From NCBI GenBank assembly GCA_003439945.1, contig QVRM01000947.1:1-64000 (forward strand): a stretch of DNA of 64,000 nt, given 5' to 3'. How positions within the stretch are numbered: position 1 is the first letter of the stretch; every line of letters begins with the position of its first letter. The notes under the pieces are model-generated. The model did no database searches. It was not told where the DNA came from and saw only the letters and a list, made by a program, of their open reading frames with translations. This document shows, piece after piece, positions 49,296 through 62,151 of this stretch. The position numbers and the translations under genes were made by a program. The stretch is from Dermanyssus gallinae (Eukaryota; Arthropoda; Arachnida; Mesostigmata; Dermanyssidae).

Positions 49296-49547
49296 GGCGA
49301 GGAGGTGTTGTACGGAGCGCTACGTACGGAGAGATGGATGCGAGCGGGGAGGGGGAGAGGGAGCGAAATGTTGTAATGGAGTAGAGGGAGAATGCGAGCG
49401 ACATTTGACGAAAACAAAAAAACTGTGTGAGATAAGAGCGCTAAGAGAGGAAACCAGATCGAGAGAACAGAGTAACATCAGGCTGCCAACAACCAACGTC
49501 GTGTTGGTTGGTGGCCGCTTCAACGCCGTCTTGCCAGACAGTTGCAG

Positions 49548-49655
49548 CGACAACAACAACAACAACAACAACACAGCAACAGCAGCAGCAACAACAACAA
49601 CACAACAACAATACCAACAACAACAACAACAATAACAACAACAACAACAACAACA
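49548..49655. repeat. (CAA)n array
   Basis: Nearly continuous CAA with a few CAG and AAT units. Confidence 0.9.
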
Positions 49656-49856
49656 TTCATATAGATGATACAAATCAACACTGTCTCGCTTGCCTCGCTT
49701 AACAAGTAGCCGCCGCGCATACGAATGCGTATGCGCCCGCGACAAAAACAACTGATTACGGACACTAACGAAGACATATAGATGAAGATAGCTCCCTAGT
49801 AGATGTTTGTTCTCTTCAATGGCAACCGTACATATATGGTGCGTGTACATAAACGC

Positions 49857-49976
49857 ATATGTATATATGTATATATAGATATATATAGATATATATAAAT
49901 ATATATATATATTATTAATACATAAAATATATATATATTATATATATACTATATATATATATATACTATATATATA

Positions 49977-50033
<57 letters not shown>
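49857..50033. repeat. Imperfect (TA)n tract
   Basis: About 177 bases of TA broken by AGATATA, AAATATA, TATTAATA and ACTATATA interruptions. Confidence 0.95.
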
Positions 50034-50036
<3 letters not shown>

Positions 50037-50989
50037 CAACAAGCATAAACGTCTATTAATCATCCATCCAAGCATCCACGGGGATACACAGAAAATAACA
50101 GCAAATACGATTCCCTAGATCTTCAATACTTGCCAAAATCGCGCCTCAATTTTTTGTATATACTTTTACGTTGAATAATCATGATGGCTTCCCGTCCATC
50201 GCAGTTCCCTTGACGGATGTCCATGAATGGCTGCTACAGAAAACACTGGTCTTCCAGTTCTCCCTGATAGTAGAAGTACTTTTGCTGCTAGCTCCGATTG
50301 AAGTAGATCACTTGATTTGCCCAGGCTTATACTTCAAATAGCATAAGTACCACCTTAAACTTTCGTCTAAAAATGGCATATTGAAGCCTTGTTTGGCTTT
50401 TGTCTTGCTCGCAACCGCACCAGCTTAGCAAGCTCTATGAATTACTCTAGAGACCCACACCCTATAGAAATTGGTTGGGTCACAAACGACACGTTTGCCT
50501 TCTCTGTACAATAGAAGTCTTACTTCATTTGGTTGTTTTGCTGCTAATAATATATAAGGAGAGGGTTCCCCCTACTATCCGAACGCCATTAGCCACAGGT
50601 TTGTTAAAGTGCTTGTGTCGCCGAAGCTTTGCAAGATCCTCGCTACAGGAAAGGCAATGAGTCCTTTTGGCAACGGGAAAGGCAACATTGGCGATCCGCC
50701 CAAAGCCCAGTAATGTTTCTAGCAGAGCTTTTTTTAGTCGATAACTAGCACAAATTAAAATGATTTGCAAACTAATGTGTTTCTCTTACAGTCAGAAAAT
50801 CCCTCTAATTATCAGCAGTTAAATGTATGTTTGGCCGCTAGCCAATGAGCTTTCACTTTTTCGCAGTGGCTGAGTTGTGAATCGTTTTTTAACGCTGTAT
50901 CTATTAACTTTAAACCTAGAATGCGTTGGGATATCCAAGTTAATAAGCCGTTTATTTTACATCCGCATGAATTATAATATCTTGAAACT

Positions 50990-51301
50990 CAACTAACATC
51001 TGCTCTTGATGAGCAGTGAAGGAACTCTGGTGACATGAAGGCAGCAGTATGCTGGAGAGTTTTTGTAGCATTCAGGGGCATCATATAGCAGGGGCCAACC
51101 AGTTGTGTAAGGCTTCAGTCCATCGCCCTCAAATGGGAATACACACTCGTCCCACGGCTCTCCTATCTTTTTTTTATGGGAGGCTTTAGGAATGCTTGAT
51201 GCACAGATATCACGAGCAGCTAAAGTGATCTGTGTGGGACTCACAAACGCCCTAAACTTCGTATCTCTCTTCTCCTCTTCTCCCCAGCCCACGTGTTTGG
51301 T
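50990..51301 (-). CDS. Unrecognised ORF or pseudogene fragment
   Basis: A minus-strand frame of about 100 codons ends at a TAG near 50993 and contains non-repetitive, protein-like sequence (KASHKKKIGEPWDECVFPFE, GWPLLYDAPECYKNSPAYCC, ending LLIKSRC). There is no clear ATG; the frame is open upstream of a GTG. The seven cysteines and aromatic residues are unlike the microsatellite shadows elsewhere. I do not recognise it. It may be a remnant of a retrocopy or transposon, or an exon of an unknown gene; an AATTCATAGAGC-type stretch 0.6 kb away also shows protein-like pieces without a continuous frame. Confidence 0.25.
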
Positions 51302-51309
51302 ATGGCTCT

Positions 51310-53330
51310 AGCATTACGGCTCTTTGTTTAAGCGTATTATATATTGAGCATTGTCACGGTGAATTCTTCGAAATCTTCATCATGGCCATTCAAAAGGTCG
51401 GGTCTGTTCACCATTGAATGCCGCGCAAAAAGTAAGTTCCTTTTGCGCGCCAAAATTGCGCTTCTCAGCAGGCATGCTTGCTGTGAGTGCACATTATTTG
51501 TTTACAATATTTGGCGTTCTCTCCTTTGATGATAAAAACATTTTTTTTCAATTTGTGGCTATTCAACTTGTACAACTTCCTGCAGCAAAACGCTGTTTTT
51601 GTGCCTGGCATTGCATCGTCTAAATAGCTAGCCGCTATTCCCACAGATAGTAAGAAAGTTTATTTACCACTAAGCAGAAGAGAGCAAAACCTGTGGGATA
51701 CAAGGTTTTACTCCCCACGCAGATGTCATAATTCTTCTCGCGAATAGAAAGCTGGACTCAGGATTAGAAGCCTGGAACGTAAGTAGATGTAGGCAAGGTG
51801 TATGTGTTCGGATCATTTAGGAAACCACATCCCGCCAGCTACACTAAATGAAATGCCTTCCTAATTTATAGCGATTTTATATGAAGATATGTATACAAAA
51901 GGTATGAAGATATGTATACGCATTAGATATCAACCGATTGTGAATGCAAGCTATGCAAAAAACCGTGTGATCTGTATCATTTCCAAAAGTGTACAAAACC
52001 AATATCGCTGATGAAAGTTATGTAAGAGAGCTGTAGCACATATGTGCATAAACCAAATGCTGTTTAATAAAACAATACATTCAAAAGAATGTAGCGTGAC
52101 GAGCAATCTCTGCTCATCACGGAAGCGTAGTGCAGAAGTTTGCACTGAATAATTAGCAAGATCTGTTTCGCTCTGTGCCAGATACCATACACGTAAAGAA
52201 AATAGGGCATATTTTCCGATCGTATCAGTTTCAGATAGTAAGAATTATAAATGTAGCTTGTCTCCGAGAAGCCAACGCACGCCCGCATGCATTTTATAAT
52301 GGCGCTACTACAGCTTCAAAAACTCAGTGTTTGTGTGTGTGTGTGTGGTAAATGTCGGCATGAATTCGCTTATAGCCATTTAGCAGAACCATGTTAGAGA
52401 ACGAGGAAAATCAGTCTCATTCTCGTTCATGCAGTTTAATGCATGTTGAAGATGATGGGGTCGTAGAGCGGTAAACTCTCCTGTTGTCGCCAGTGGGAAA
52501 ATATGATATCGTGCAATGATCCTGAGAGACTGTAATAGATTGCAGTGCCAGTGGCGTTTCAAACATAATTGCATCGCCAGACATAGATGGGTGCTGTCGC
52601 TCTAGCTGTCCTCACCTCAAAATAAGCATACGCTACTGTATCGTTTGGAGATGTTGTCCTACGGCTGCCCTAACATCAGTTTCTCTACGCCTATGTCGTG
52701 CCATTTTGTGTCGCTCGGTTGAGCTGTAACCCGCTACCTTTGTGAAGGCCGTCCCCTCTAAACTACCCGATATTGAAGGCAACAGTGTTGCACGGTTGAT
52801 CATAGTTTGTTTGCTGGAGTTATTTATGAGCCTATGTCGTAATGGCTGAGTGTGTTCTTTCTAACTCGTGCTAAGCTGTCTGCCCATATGTGTCGTTCCG
52901 ACCAAGGTAGAATTTTAATTACACACATTGTACGTCTCCCACCAGTAGAGCAAAGTCACATCCATAAATGTAAGGTCAATGATTTGTAAGGTCGGTGATT
53001 TTGTGATCAATGCTGCCGCATCCTGCTTTATGATGCAAACTGCCTGCAACAAGCACAATTATTTGCTAAGTCCCACTATCTACACGTGGCAGCGACAGCG
53101 ACAGCCGTACGAGGGCAAACTTCTATTGGGAGAAAAAGAACACTCATAATTTTGGACGATGTCTGGCTCTTATTGCAAGAACGTTTTGAGACCCTCAGTC
53201 AGTGCTAGCAGCGCTAGAAGGGCTGTAACGTAAACACCGTCCCGTTCATGTGGAAGCTACAAACTAATGTAGACGATCGTCGGCGCAATTGTTAGCGTTC
53301 ACTCTCTTTATGGACTCTCCGTTATTGCGC

Positions 53331-53366
<36 letters not shown>

Positions 53367-55079
53367 TTTATTTAGTGTTGCTAATATCACAACAGTTCTG
53401 CTGTTCGGTTGCACATTACATTTTGCATCTGTAGACACAATACGTTTATGGGTGAGTGTTGCTAAATCGAAATTGTTCTTGTTGTTGTGACGCATTGTTG
53501 AGCTGCGTCACTGAGCGGCGCTCTTCTGCACCGCGTACAACGATGTGTACGTACCTAAAGGGCAGGAAGAGAGCTGAAGCTACTTCGAAAGCGAGGCAGA
53601 GCGAAGCGGTTCCAGTGACCGCAGGCCGAATTTTCTGTGACACATTAGCCGTTGAGCAGATTTCTGGGCGTAATGTTCATACCCATTACCCACCCCAGCA
53701 CAGGTCGTAGGCCTGCACGTCCTATGCGGCCTGCTTCGCATAGTAACGCGCCACCTGTGCTGGCGTACCACGCCAGAGCGTCTTAAGCTACATACATCAT
53801 GCTGTGTCGGCCAATCGATGATTTGCTCACACAAAATTGCACACACAAGCAAAAACACGTGTGATTCAGGCGACAACAGCCAGTCTTCAACAAATCAGCG
53901 GACTCTCTTGGAGAATTTTATCACTGTCGCCACTGTCGTTGTTTGTTAGCCACCCCATTCTCATGCTTGTATTGACCACGCATGGTTTGCGCCCCCCGGC
54001 CTTCCGACTTCCCCGCGTTCCTGCACATCATCCATCCCCATCCGTTCGGCCCCAAACGTGGCGCCCACGTCAGCAGCGGGGTTATGATCGTCTGCCTGTC
54101 TGTCTGTCTATCTATCTATCCAGCTAGCTATCTGTCTATCTACCTACATACCTAAGCTAGCGCCTCAGATGAAGGAATCTGCCAAAGCATGCAAACTTGA
54201 ACGGCCTGCAACCCATCGACAGGCGACGATACATGCCGATTCCCTCAAAGCTCACTCTCGCCCCTTGTTATTTCCTTTTCTCTCGCTGCTCTTACCCTTA
54301 GCCGTCCCCCTTTTCCCGCTTTCTTCTTCAATTCGGTCCAGCTTGCTTCCTTTCGGGGTGTATCGTTGACTCTACCGAAGGGTTTTGGATTTGCCCTCGA
54401 CGGGTGGGTCGATGGCCCGACGGACTGCTCGGGCTTTTCTACGCAAACGTGTGGGGGGGAAGGGAGAGGGCAGTCGACAATCCCGTCAAGTCAGCACATC
54501 GCTACCAGCAAGTCGCTGCTACTGCTGCTGCTGCGAGGGCACGCTTCGCGGCTTTGCAACAAGGACAAGACTTCGTATACTTTGAGCCGACGACGTGCCA
54601 TCCGAGATCTTGTCGTCCCTTTCTATCCTGGTGCGTACTCTGATTGAAGCAATACCGAAGAAATGAGAAAAAAGGCCCGCAGCAGCGCCACCAGCCCCAT
54701 GGACTATCGGATACAATACCACCCCGCCCTCTATGCTGCCATCTTCGGGTTTGACGCAATACCTCCTAAGCGTAAAGACAGCGCGCAATAAGCGCGTCTT
54801 CCCTATGACGAAGATCCCATGCACAAACATGCGGCGAAGCAACAGCAACAATAATAGCACTCGCATTTATTGTTCCAGTCCATCCCTCGAGCCGGCAGCC
54901 AGACAGACGATAGACTAACTGTGTTCTACCCACAGAACAATGTAGGCTGATGAATTCGAGGTGGAACTCCAGAACAGGAGGGCCTAAGATTATCAGAAGA
55001 TGTATCTGCATAGGCGGTCCTTATATTTACTAAAAACTTTAGTCTGGCAAAACCACACGTTAATACGCTTTGCTTATTT
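51310..55079. other. No gene seen
   Basis: Low-repeat DNA with frequent stops in all frames, a (TG)n tract near 52330 and a (TA)n tract near 53331. A GC-richer, pyrimidine-biased part at 53940-54640 has short frames of no recognisable content. Confidence 0.5.
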
Positions 55080-55407
55080 GATGACAAATATTTACATACA
55101 TATTGTTTATTTCGCAATAATTTGCATTTCAAGATGGTAATAATTACAATACAATCATCATTATATACAATTTTAACACTTAGCGACCGTCCCACCGGGC
55201 AAGAAAGTGCAAAGGACCGCCGATGCGACTGGCAGCTCGCTGCGTGATGACAAATATTTATGTTGTGATAAGTCTGCATTTCAAGGTGGCGGATATATAT
55301 ATATACAAATATACTAGTGTCTTTATATACAATTTGAACACTTCAGCGACCGTCTCACCGGACGAAAAAGTACAGTAACTGCCGATGCGTCTGGCGGCTC
55401 GCTGTGT
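55080..55407. repeat. 166-bp tandem duplication
   Basis: Copy 1 (55080-55245) and copy 2 (55246-55407) share blocks in order: GATGACAAATATTTA, GCATTTCAAG(A/G)TGG, TATATACAATTT(T/G)AACACTT, GCGACCGTC(C/T)CACCGG, GCCGATGCG and GCTCGCTG(C/T)GT. Differences are scattered, with a (TA)n expansion in copy 2. No coding capacity is evident. Confidence 0.75.
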
Positions 55408-55811
55408 GGGTATTAGAGCACGTCGTCTCGTCGAGTAGAACCGGCAACGGCGTTGATTGATACGTTTTACTTATGTGTGTGTATATGTGCTCATTTTAGA
55501 GAATCATCAAAGCGGTAATACGTGCTTGTTGCACGGCAGCAAAAACATAAACGCACTTGGTTTGCTTTATAGTAAACTTCAATTTCATTACTATCTAGCA
55601 GTTCTAGGCTACCGCGTGTACTTTAATTTAGACTCCTACATGCATGCCTTGTTATGCAGTTATTGATTACTGTATATGACGCCGAAAAAAATCGGTCAGC
55701 AACGGTGAGCCCGGTCCCTTTCTGCTGTTTAGACAAGGCGGAGACGTAGTGAGTTCAAACTTCAGTTCAACTAGAGGTTACTTCAACCACCAGCAATGTC
55801 TTCGAACTAGA

Positions 55812-55881
55812 AGACATGGTATGTCGCGTTCGATTCGTAGCCGAAGTCCGCGCTACGAATCGAACGCCACATACCATGTCT
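55812..55881. repeat. Inverted repeat, 29-bp arms, 12-base loop
   Basis: The left arm 55812-55840 begins AGACATGGTATGT and the right arm 55853-55881 ends ACATACCATGTCT; 28 of 29 positions pair. The loop is CCGAAGTCCGCG. The stem is about the length of a small-RNA precursor stem, but nothing here shows processing. Confidence 0.85.
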
Positions 55882-56443
55882 ACGGTAATCAGTCCGGCTC
55901 GGAATGCGGCCCACGTAACATCTTTAATGGCTAGTTGCGTAGCGAAAACGACTCCATAGCGGTAGCGATACTGTGCAAAACTATTTGGCGCCAGTACCCT
56001 GCTCTATCGGGACTCTATCGAGCACCGCGTTGTTCCTGCGGCGTGTCGACGTTTCGACACTCGACCCGTTCAACGAGGTCACATCAGCAGGAAAGTGACA
56101 CAGCTGGCAGCAGCTGGTTGACAGCTTGAAGAATTCGCATTCAGTCGTGCGAGACTGTCAGCGCGTACTACTGCAATCGATCGCACGGCGAGGTACCTTT
56201 ATTCACATCTGCCGAACCTAATGGTCATTTATTTGTCTAGACATGTCTTCACTATGCGCTATGCTCACGACATTGGTTTGACGTCTGACGATTTGAGTCA
56301 AAACGTGATTAGGCACGTTGACGGTTCGGTTGCGGCATCCCGACGGCGCTGATAGTTGCGGCCGTTAGACGGACTTGATACCTTAGCGAACGCGAAGACA
56401 TCGTATCGACAGCAGTGGAAATCGTTTGCGCTGAGCGAGTTAC

Positions 56444-56665
56444 CTGAGTCGAATGAAAGGAGGAAACGGTCTCGCAGTGTACCGAGCTGAAATTAATGGT
56501 GGCGACAGGCGACGATAGAGAACGCCTGTAGTCGAAGACGAACTGCTTGACGTTCGGGCTGGCCAGGTTAGGTCGTTGAGAACAGGTCGCAGAAGACTTT
56601 GTCGCAGACGACCGGAATTGCGCGACGGCAGCGGCAGCAGCGGCGGCGGCTATGAGCATTCCCAT
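56444..56665 (-). CDS. Possible first coding exon of a secreted protein (signal-peptide-like start)
   Basis: From an ATG at 56665 the frame reads MGMLIAAAAAAAAVAQFRSS, a good signal-peptide shape with a likely cleavage after AVAQ, then a polar Ser/Thr-rich stretch including NVKQFVFDYRRSLSSPV. At 56444 the sequence is TCAG/GTAACT, a good donor in phase 0 after 74 codons; without splicing the frame runs on to a stop at 56309. No matching downstream exon was identified between here and the Spaetzle-like gene, and the alanine run could arise from a GCN repeat, so this is a weak model. It is probably not an exon of the Spaetzle-like gene, which has its own start and hydrophobic segment. Confidence 0.3.
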
Positions 56666-57254
56666 AACTAGGTGGCTTCGCAGCGAACGGGGCAATACCT
56701 GATCCTCCGGAATCCAACACTATCAGCCGAAAAAGTTGGTGGAAAAGGTGGAACGACAAAAATAAGACCTCGAAAAAAAAATAGGAAGATAAATAAGAAG
56801 AAGGAACCGTCGCCGATGGAGGACGACAGAGCGCGATCGCTTTGGCGGCTCTAAATTCTGCCGTTGACTAAATCCGTATGGCGGCATGTCCAAGGAACTG
56901 GTGCGCTAGTCATGGTTGCCATCTATCTGAGCGTCACCGGATCAATCCTCCATGTTGACCGAATTTTCCTTGAGCGATACCCATTGAAAGTAGCGGAAAA
57001 AAACATAATACCGCCGACAGTCAGCGACCATGCAGCTGCTGCCACAAGGACTGTTGGGGAAACCCTAGACATCTAGACCATGTCCGGCTCTCGATGCTTG
57101 ATTGAAGATATTGCCGACGGCAACTCCAAGCCTCTAGGGAACGGAGGATGATCTATAATTAAAAACAACCCCCTTTCACATGACTTTAGTTCTAGGCTAA
57201 ATCCGTTGTGTGAGACGGAGATGAGCCAGATGTCTGATGCGAAACTGACAGCCA

Positions 57255-57312
57255 ATGTTGTTGCTGTTGTTGTTGTTGTTGTTGTTGTTGTTGCTGTTGT
57301 TGTTGTTGTTGC
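57255..57312. repeat. (TTG)n array
   Basis: About 19 TTG units with CTG interruptions. The plus-strand frame of 190 codons through it (57206-57778) is open, but its N-terminal third is this repeat and I see no splice or domain support. Confidence 0.85.
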
Positions 57313-58651
57313 CGTCGCTGTCACCACCACAACCGCCATCGCCACCGCTATTACTGTTAACGAAGACAAGTTGCAAAGGCACGACCATCAATATCAGGTA
57401 TGGGCAGACATGCTTGATGTCGCTAACTACTATTTGCTTGGATACATGGCGATACTGTCTACCCACTGCGACGGTACTCGTATTCCGCCAGGCCGCCTCG
57501 TACGGGCCTGGGTTCTGGCGCGGGTAGGTTGGCGCATCCTCAAAGATTCGCCACCAGAGCCTAACTCACCGGGAGCGCCAATCAAGCCATCCTATCTAGC
57601 CCGCGGCATAGAAAAGCTTCCAACAGATGTGGAAAGGGCGTCTCCGGGCGGCGGTGTCGTCTCGGGTGTTCTGCTAACATCGGCTGCGGCGTGTTCGATT
57701 GAACGGAGAAGTGATTCAAATTCTCTTTGTAGATTCTGGCGAAAAACAACGACTACTCCGAGGCAGTTGTTTGCCTAACACTGTTTTAAAACACCGCCTC
57801 GTTATTCGCTCAATTTGGCGTCTGCTTTCTATGTTCTGGCACTATAATTAAAATCCGAATATAAAGGTCCGTTTCTAGACTTGGTTTTAGATACTCAGGA
57901 CATTCGACAGGGCGTGACATGTGTGTTACCTGCGAAGGGTCTTTGCGCAAACAATCAAGAGCCTATTCGAGCGTGCCAATAAGTGTTAAAAGCCAACCCG
58001 GATATATAGCTGAGAGCAACAACAAACTATTTACTATAAGTACGTTTTACCATGCGAGTCCTAAAATATTCTTTATATATATATTTATATATAAATTTAC
58101 GTTTTGTCGAATTCGTTTAAACTTTGTCACTCCAGGCCATACTCTTTCAGTAACCCTTACATTTTTGCGGAATTTTCGTTTTGATGCAAAAAATGGAAAA
58201 CGTTAATTTTGATATTCTCAATAAGATCTTTCCAAATTTTTCTTTTTCAACGAATGCTAATGTGTGCAAAATGAACACCAATTGGAAAGACCGAAGTCAG
58301 GACTCGAAAATGAGTGCGGACGGCATGAACCCCGAAAAATTCAGCAACTTGCGGCAGGTTGTCACAAATGTATTTGCACCTATGTTATCATGACGGAAAT
58401 GACGCATCCACAATTGCACAGTTGAGTTGCAATGGCTCAGCAATGGCTTGCGTTAAATTGTCGAAAGCCTGGCTGCACGTGTTACTTCATCGTTTTCTGA
58501 TTCTGGAGAAGCTCATAGAGCACCGCGTCTCTCCGATTCCTTCATACATATACCACAGTCTTTCTAGCATAAAGGATGCATGTTGCCTTTATTTCACAAG
58601 AACAGCGCAGGCGTTAGCAAGGCCATTTATCGTGTCGTTATCAGTAAACAT

Positions 58652-58653
<2 letters not shown>

Positions 58654-58702
<49 letters not shown>
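58654..58702. repeat. (TA)n microsatellite
   Basis: About 49 bases of TA. Confidence 0.95.
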
Positions 58703-58703
<1 letters not shown>

Positions 58704-59202
58704 CACTAAATTGGATCCAAAACTTCTATAAGTGTGCAACATTTTTTATAGTTCTCACCACACGTGGCGCGTGCGTTGACTACGATGTATGGGCTTAAGG
58801 CTTCAATCCGCCTTCTGATGAATTGATAGCCACGCTCGCGCGCCAAGTCTAGACGCACAGCGCATTATGCACTTCTCGCACCTTATTACAAGATGGGAGC
58901 GAGTCCTCTGCATGACTGAGTATACGATACCCTCAACAAGGTCAACTATGAAAGAAGCGTGTTGGCCTCTCTGCGTCGCTTCGATTGGTTTATCCACCAC
59001 TGAGACTTGTTAGTTTCGTCTGGCCTTGAGAGAGTATTGTCCCTCAATCCGTAGACATCGTGCCTTCACAGCTCTGCCGTTCTGGCGCTAAAATAGCGCC
59101 TTCAACTGTCGTATTTGCTGCGGAAAGTGTCAACTTTTCTAGTCGTCGTTGCAGGACGACTTTCCACGAGACGTGACTGCGCACCTTTAGGTATACGTTT
59201 AG

Positions 59203-59761
59203 GTGCACTCGTACTCTCGCTTCAACCTTATTTGTTGCCTATGCGGTTTAGGAGTGCAACCTTTAATTACTCAGCTGTTTACGCAAATTGTAAACCAAAC
59301 CCTTGAAAGGTCTACCGGTTTTGGCCAGGATACTGATCCATATGAGAATGCATGGGATGAATTGATGAACCGGACAGTGAACAACGAGCCGCGATGGGTT
59401 CCAGCCCGGATCAAAACACGCGTGGGCCGCACTAACAAATCAACTCGCGTCTGTCGCCACCTCGCTTGGGCACGAAGCGAGACCTGCGCCAGCACTAGTT
59501 GGGCCTGTCCTAGAGGCAAAGCGCTCGCTTTATGGCGATGGGAATTAATCAGGTCTTTTTCCAGCCGCGAGGAACGTGGGCAGGCGAACGAGCACAGCTC
59601 ACCTCCGCCTTCGCTTCTTCGGCTAGCCAATTCATCGAACTTCAGAAAGGCGCCCTTTGTCGCTAAGCTATTCTGTGTGCAAATTAGTTTCTGCACCCGA
59701 CAGTCACGACGCCTGTATATGCCGTCTGCCGTTACTCGTTTCCGCACACGTCCGCGCATAA

Positions 59762-59767
<6 letters not shown>
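59203..59767 (+). CDS. Hypothetical ORF, open on both strands
   Basis: The plus strand is open for about 190 non-repetitive codons (for example GFGQDTDPYENAWDELMNRT, NNEPRWVPARIKTRVG) before running into a (TA)n tract, while the minus strand is open for 162 codons over 59271-59759. The block is GC-richer than its surroundings. Neither frame shows a known domain, a clear start context or splice sites that decide the case. It could be a single exon, part of a transposon or chance openness in GC-rich DNA. Confidence 0.2.

Positions 59768-59818
<51 letters not shown>
59766..59818. repeat. (TA)n microsatellite next to the 70-bp palindrome
   Basis: About 53 bases of TA. Confidence 0.95.
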
Positions 59819-59819
<1 letters not shown>

Positions 59820-59821
<2 letters not shown>

Positions 59822-59889
59822 CGTAAACCTTCTCTATGGTGCATATATATATATATATATATATATGCACCATAGAGAAGGTTTACGTA
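59820..59889. repeat. 70-bp perfect palindrome with (AT)n centre
   Basis: Left arm ACGTAAACCTTCTCTATGGT plus GC (59821-59842) and its exact reverse complement (59867-59888) flank a 24-base alternating AT centre that is itself self-complementary. The outermost T/A pair extends this to 70 bases. It would extrude as a cruciform or fold as RNA. Confidence 0.9.
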
Positions 59890-59999
59890 AACCCGGTTTT
59901 ACCAGCTGACATATGAACTTCTGGCGCTGCTCGGGGGCCGACCGCTCACGAGAAGGAGAGCAATAGCTGGCTGGAGTAATGAGAATCGCTTGAAAATTT

Positions 60000-61258
60000 G
60001 AGTCGCTTGGTCATCTGTCGGAGTCGTCTTCGTTCGCCAAAAGACGTACTAAATCATACTAGCTAGCTGTGAGTTGCGCGTATGCCTTGAGTTGTTAGGT
60101 TATCACCTTTTATAGCATAGCTGTCATTATCCGTTTGTTACTCTGCCTTGAATCTCTTCTCTCTCGTTGCTTAATGTATGCGATCACTCACCACGCGCGC
60201 ACCTACTACTGCGTGGTAGTACTTGTAATATAATATAAATACGCTTATACAAATATACGCGTATTCGTTTGTCACGCTTGGCCTCACTCCGCTGACCGCC
60301 TTGCGTTCTCCACTGTGTCGAAATCGAAAACGAGCCGCAAATGCACACCTTATGTTCACATGTGATGACAACACAAAACACACAAGTGTCAAGATTCATC
60401 TAGCCACTACCCACGCCGGGTTTGTCCGTCGCCTACGTCTGAGACGTTGGACCTTGGACCTAGGACCTAGGACAACAGCGATCCACTCTCACAGACCGAC
60501 ACCCGTCCACACGGGCGCACGCACATACTATATTGGCAGAAGATCGGTCATGGTAAGTTAGCTTGTCAATCGCAAAACGATCAAGTCAATGCGTGCCGAG
60601 TCGGGGTCGCTGGTGGCAAAGTTCACATGGCCGCCTGCAGCTCTTGCGTTGCTATGGCGTCAAACACTAGTTACTGCTAGCAGGGCGGACCTTCGATAGC
60701 ATCGAGTTGAGACGGTAACGGCTGGCGGAGGACGGCAGGCGCAGACCAGACGACGAAATAGCGCCTTGACCTCGAATGAATAATTACCTACCTACCTACC
60801 TTCTCGACCTTTCTCACATTCCCACTCAAACGTAGATGCACTTGCATTCGATAGTCATTTCGTACTCTTGACCTCGGCGCCGTTGTCTCTCGTGCTTCGT
60901 GTTTTTGTTCTGTGCGATGTCTCGGCCGACTTCGCACACGATTCACGTCTCTATACGCAAACGCGGCGGTTTGGCCGCTTTCTTTTACTGCCCGTCATCG
61001 CGACCGACTCGGCTTGCTAACCGCATGTTAGACTTTAATAACAACAGCTCACACATAAACACACACACACATATACACAGATTGCCGATTCAACGAGTCA
61101 GCGGCAAACGGTTAAACCAAACAGACACAGTACATTTCAGCACGCCCCCGGCGCCCGAACCACAACTACTACGGTGTGTTCGCGCTATCTGTCAATTGAT
61201 CTTCCTCCGATACGCATTTTTTCTAGATCGTTGGAAAACGGCTAGGTGTGTGCATAGT

Positions 61259-61321
<63 letters not shown>

Positions 61322-62114
61322 TGTTGCGGGTGCACGTATAGTCTAAAGTTCTCTTCCTACCTATCTCTTCCATTCTCTCTGTATGCGTTGGGAAACATTG
61401 GAAGCAGTCCGACTGTGATGTGACCACTGTATCCACTGCAACAGAGGAGGCAACATAACACGAAAAAGTACAAGCAAGCCAAGCGAAAAACAAGCAAAAG
61501 AAGAAACAGCAAAGCGAAAAGACAAAAAAAAATAGAGACAGATGAACAACAAGAGATTTTCCAAAGGTCTCGGAGGATCGTGGCGGCTGTGTGTACTGGG
61601 CACTCCGTTCCTGATTGGCCCGATGGCGGAGGGAGGGGGGGGGGGGGTCGAAGAAGCGGCAGCGACGATGCTGGCAATGCTAGGAGTCGTAGCTGGCTGT
61701 CGTTATTATTGTTGTTGTCATCTTTGTCGTAGAGTGTCGTAGGAACAAAATGGTAGGTAACGTTAATAGTAGCAATCGTAGTATACATACCATCATCAGC
61801 ATCATCATTAGCAGCAGCTGCGCCATCAAAAGCAATCGAAGCACAGCGATCACCCTATGCTGCTACAACGGCGGGACCTCGATAACTCACTTGGCCGCTC
61901 GCTGGCTCAGAGTCACTCACTAACTCAGTCGGCGGCCGGTTGTTTGGTATCTTTGAATCGAGCAGATCTGTCCGCTTGGCCGACAAGCCCGGTCTGACCA
62001 ACCGAAAGACCCTGAGGACGCAAAGGCGCTCGACGTTTATCCATCCCCCAGTGGTCTTTCATTGCCGTCACGCGCCGGTCTCCTCTCCTCCGTCTGGACG
62101 GCCGGGAAGTCTGC

Positions 62115-62151
<37 letters not shown>

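Noticed and set aside
57206..57778. 190-codon plus-strand frame
   Set aside because: A third of it is a (TTG)n repeat; the remainder has no recognisable motif or splice support.
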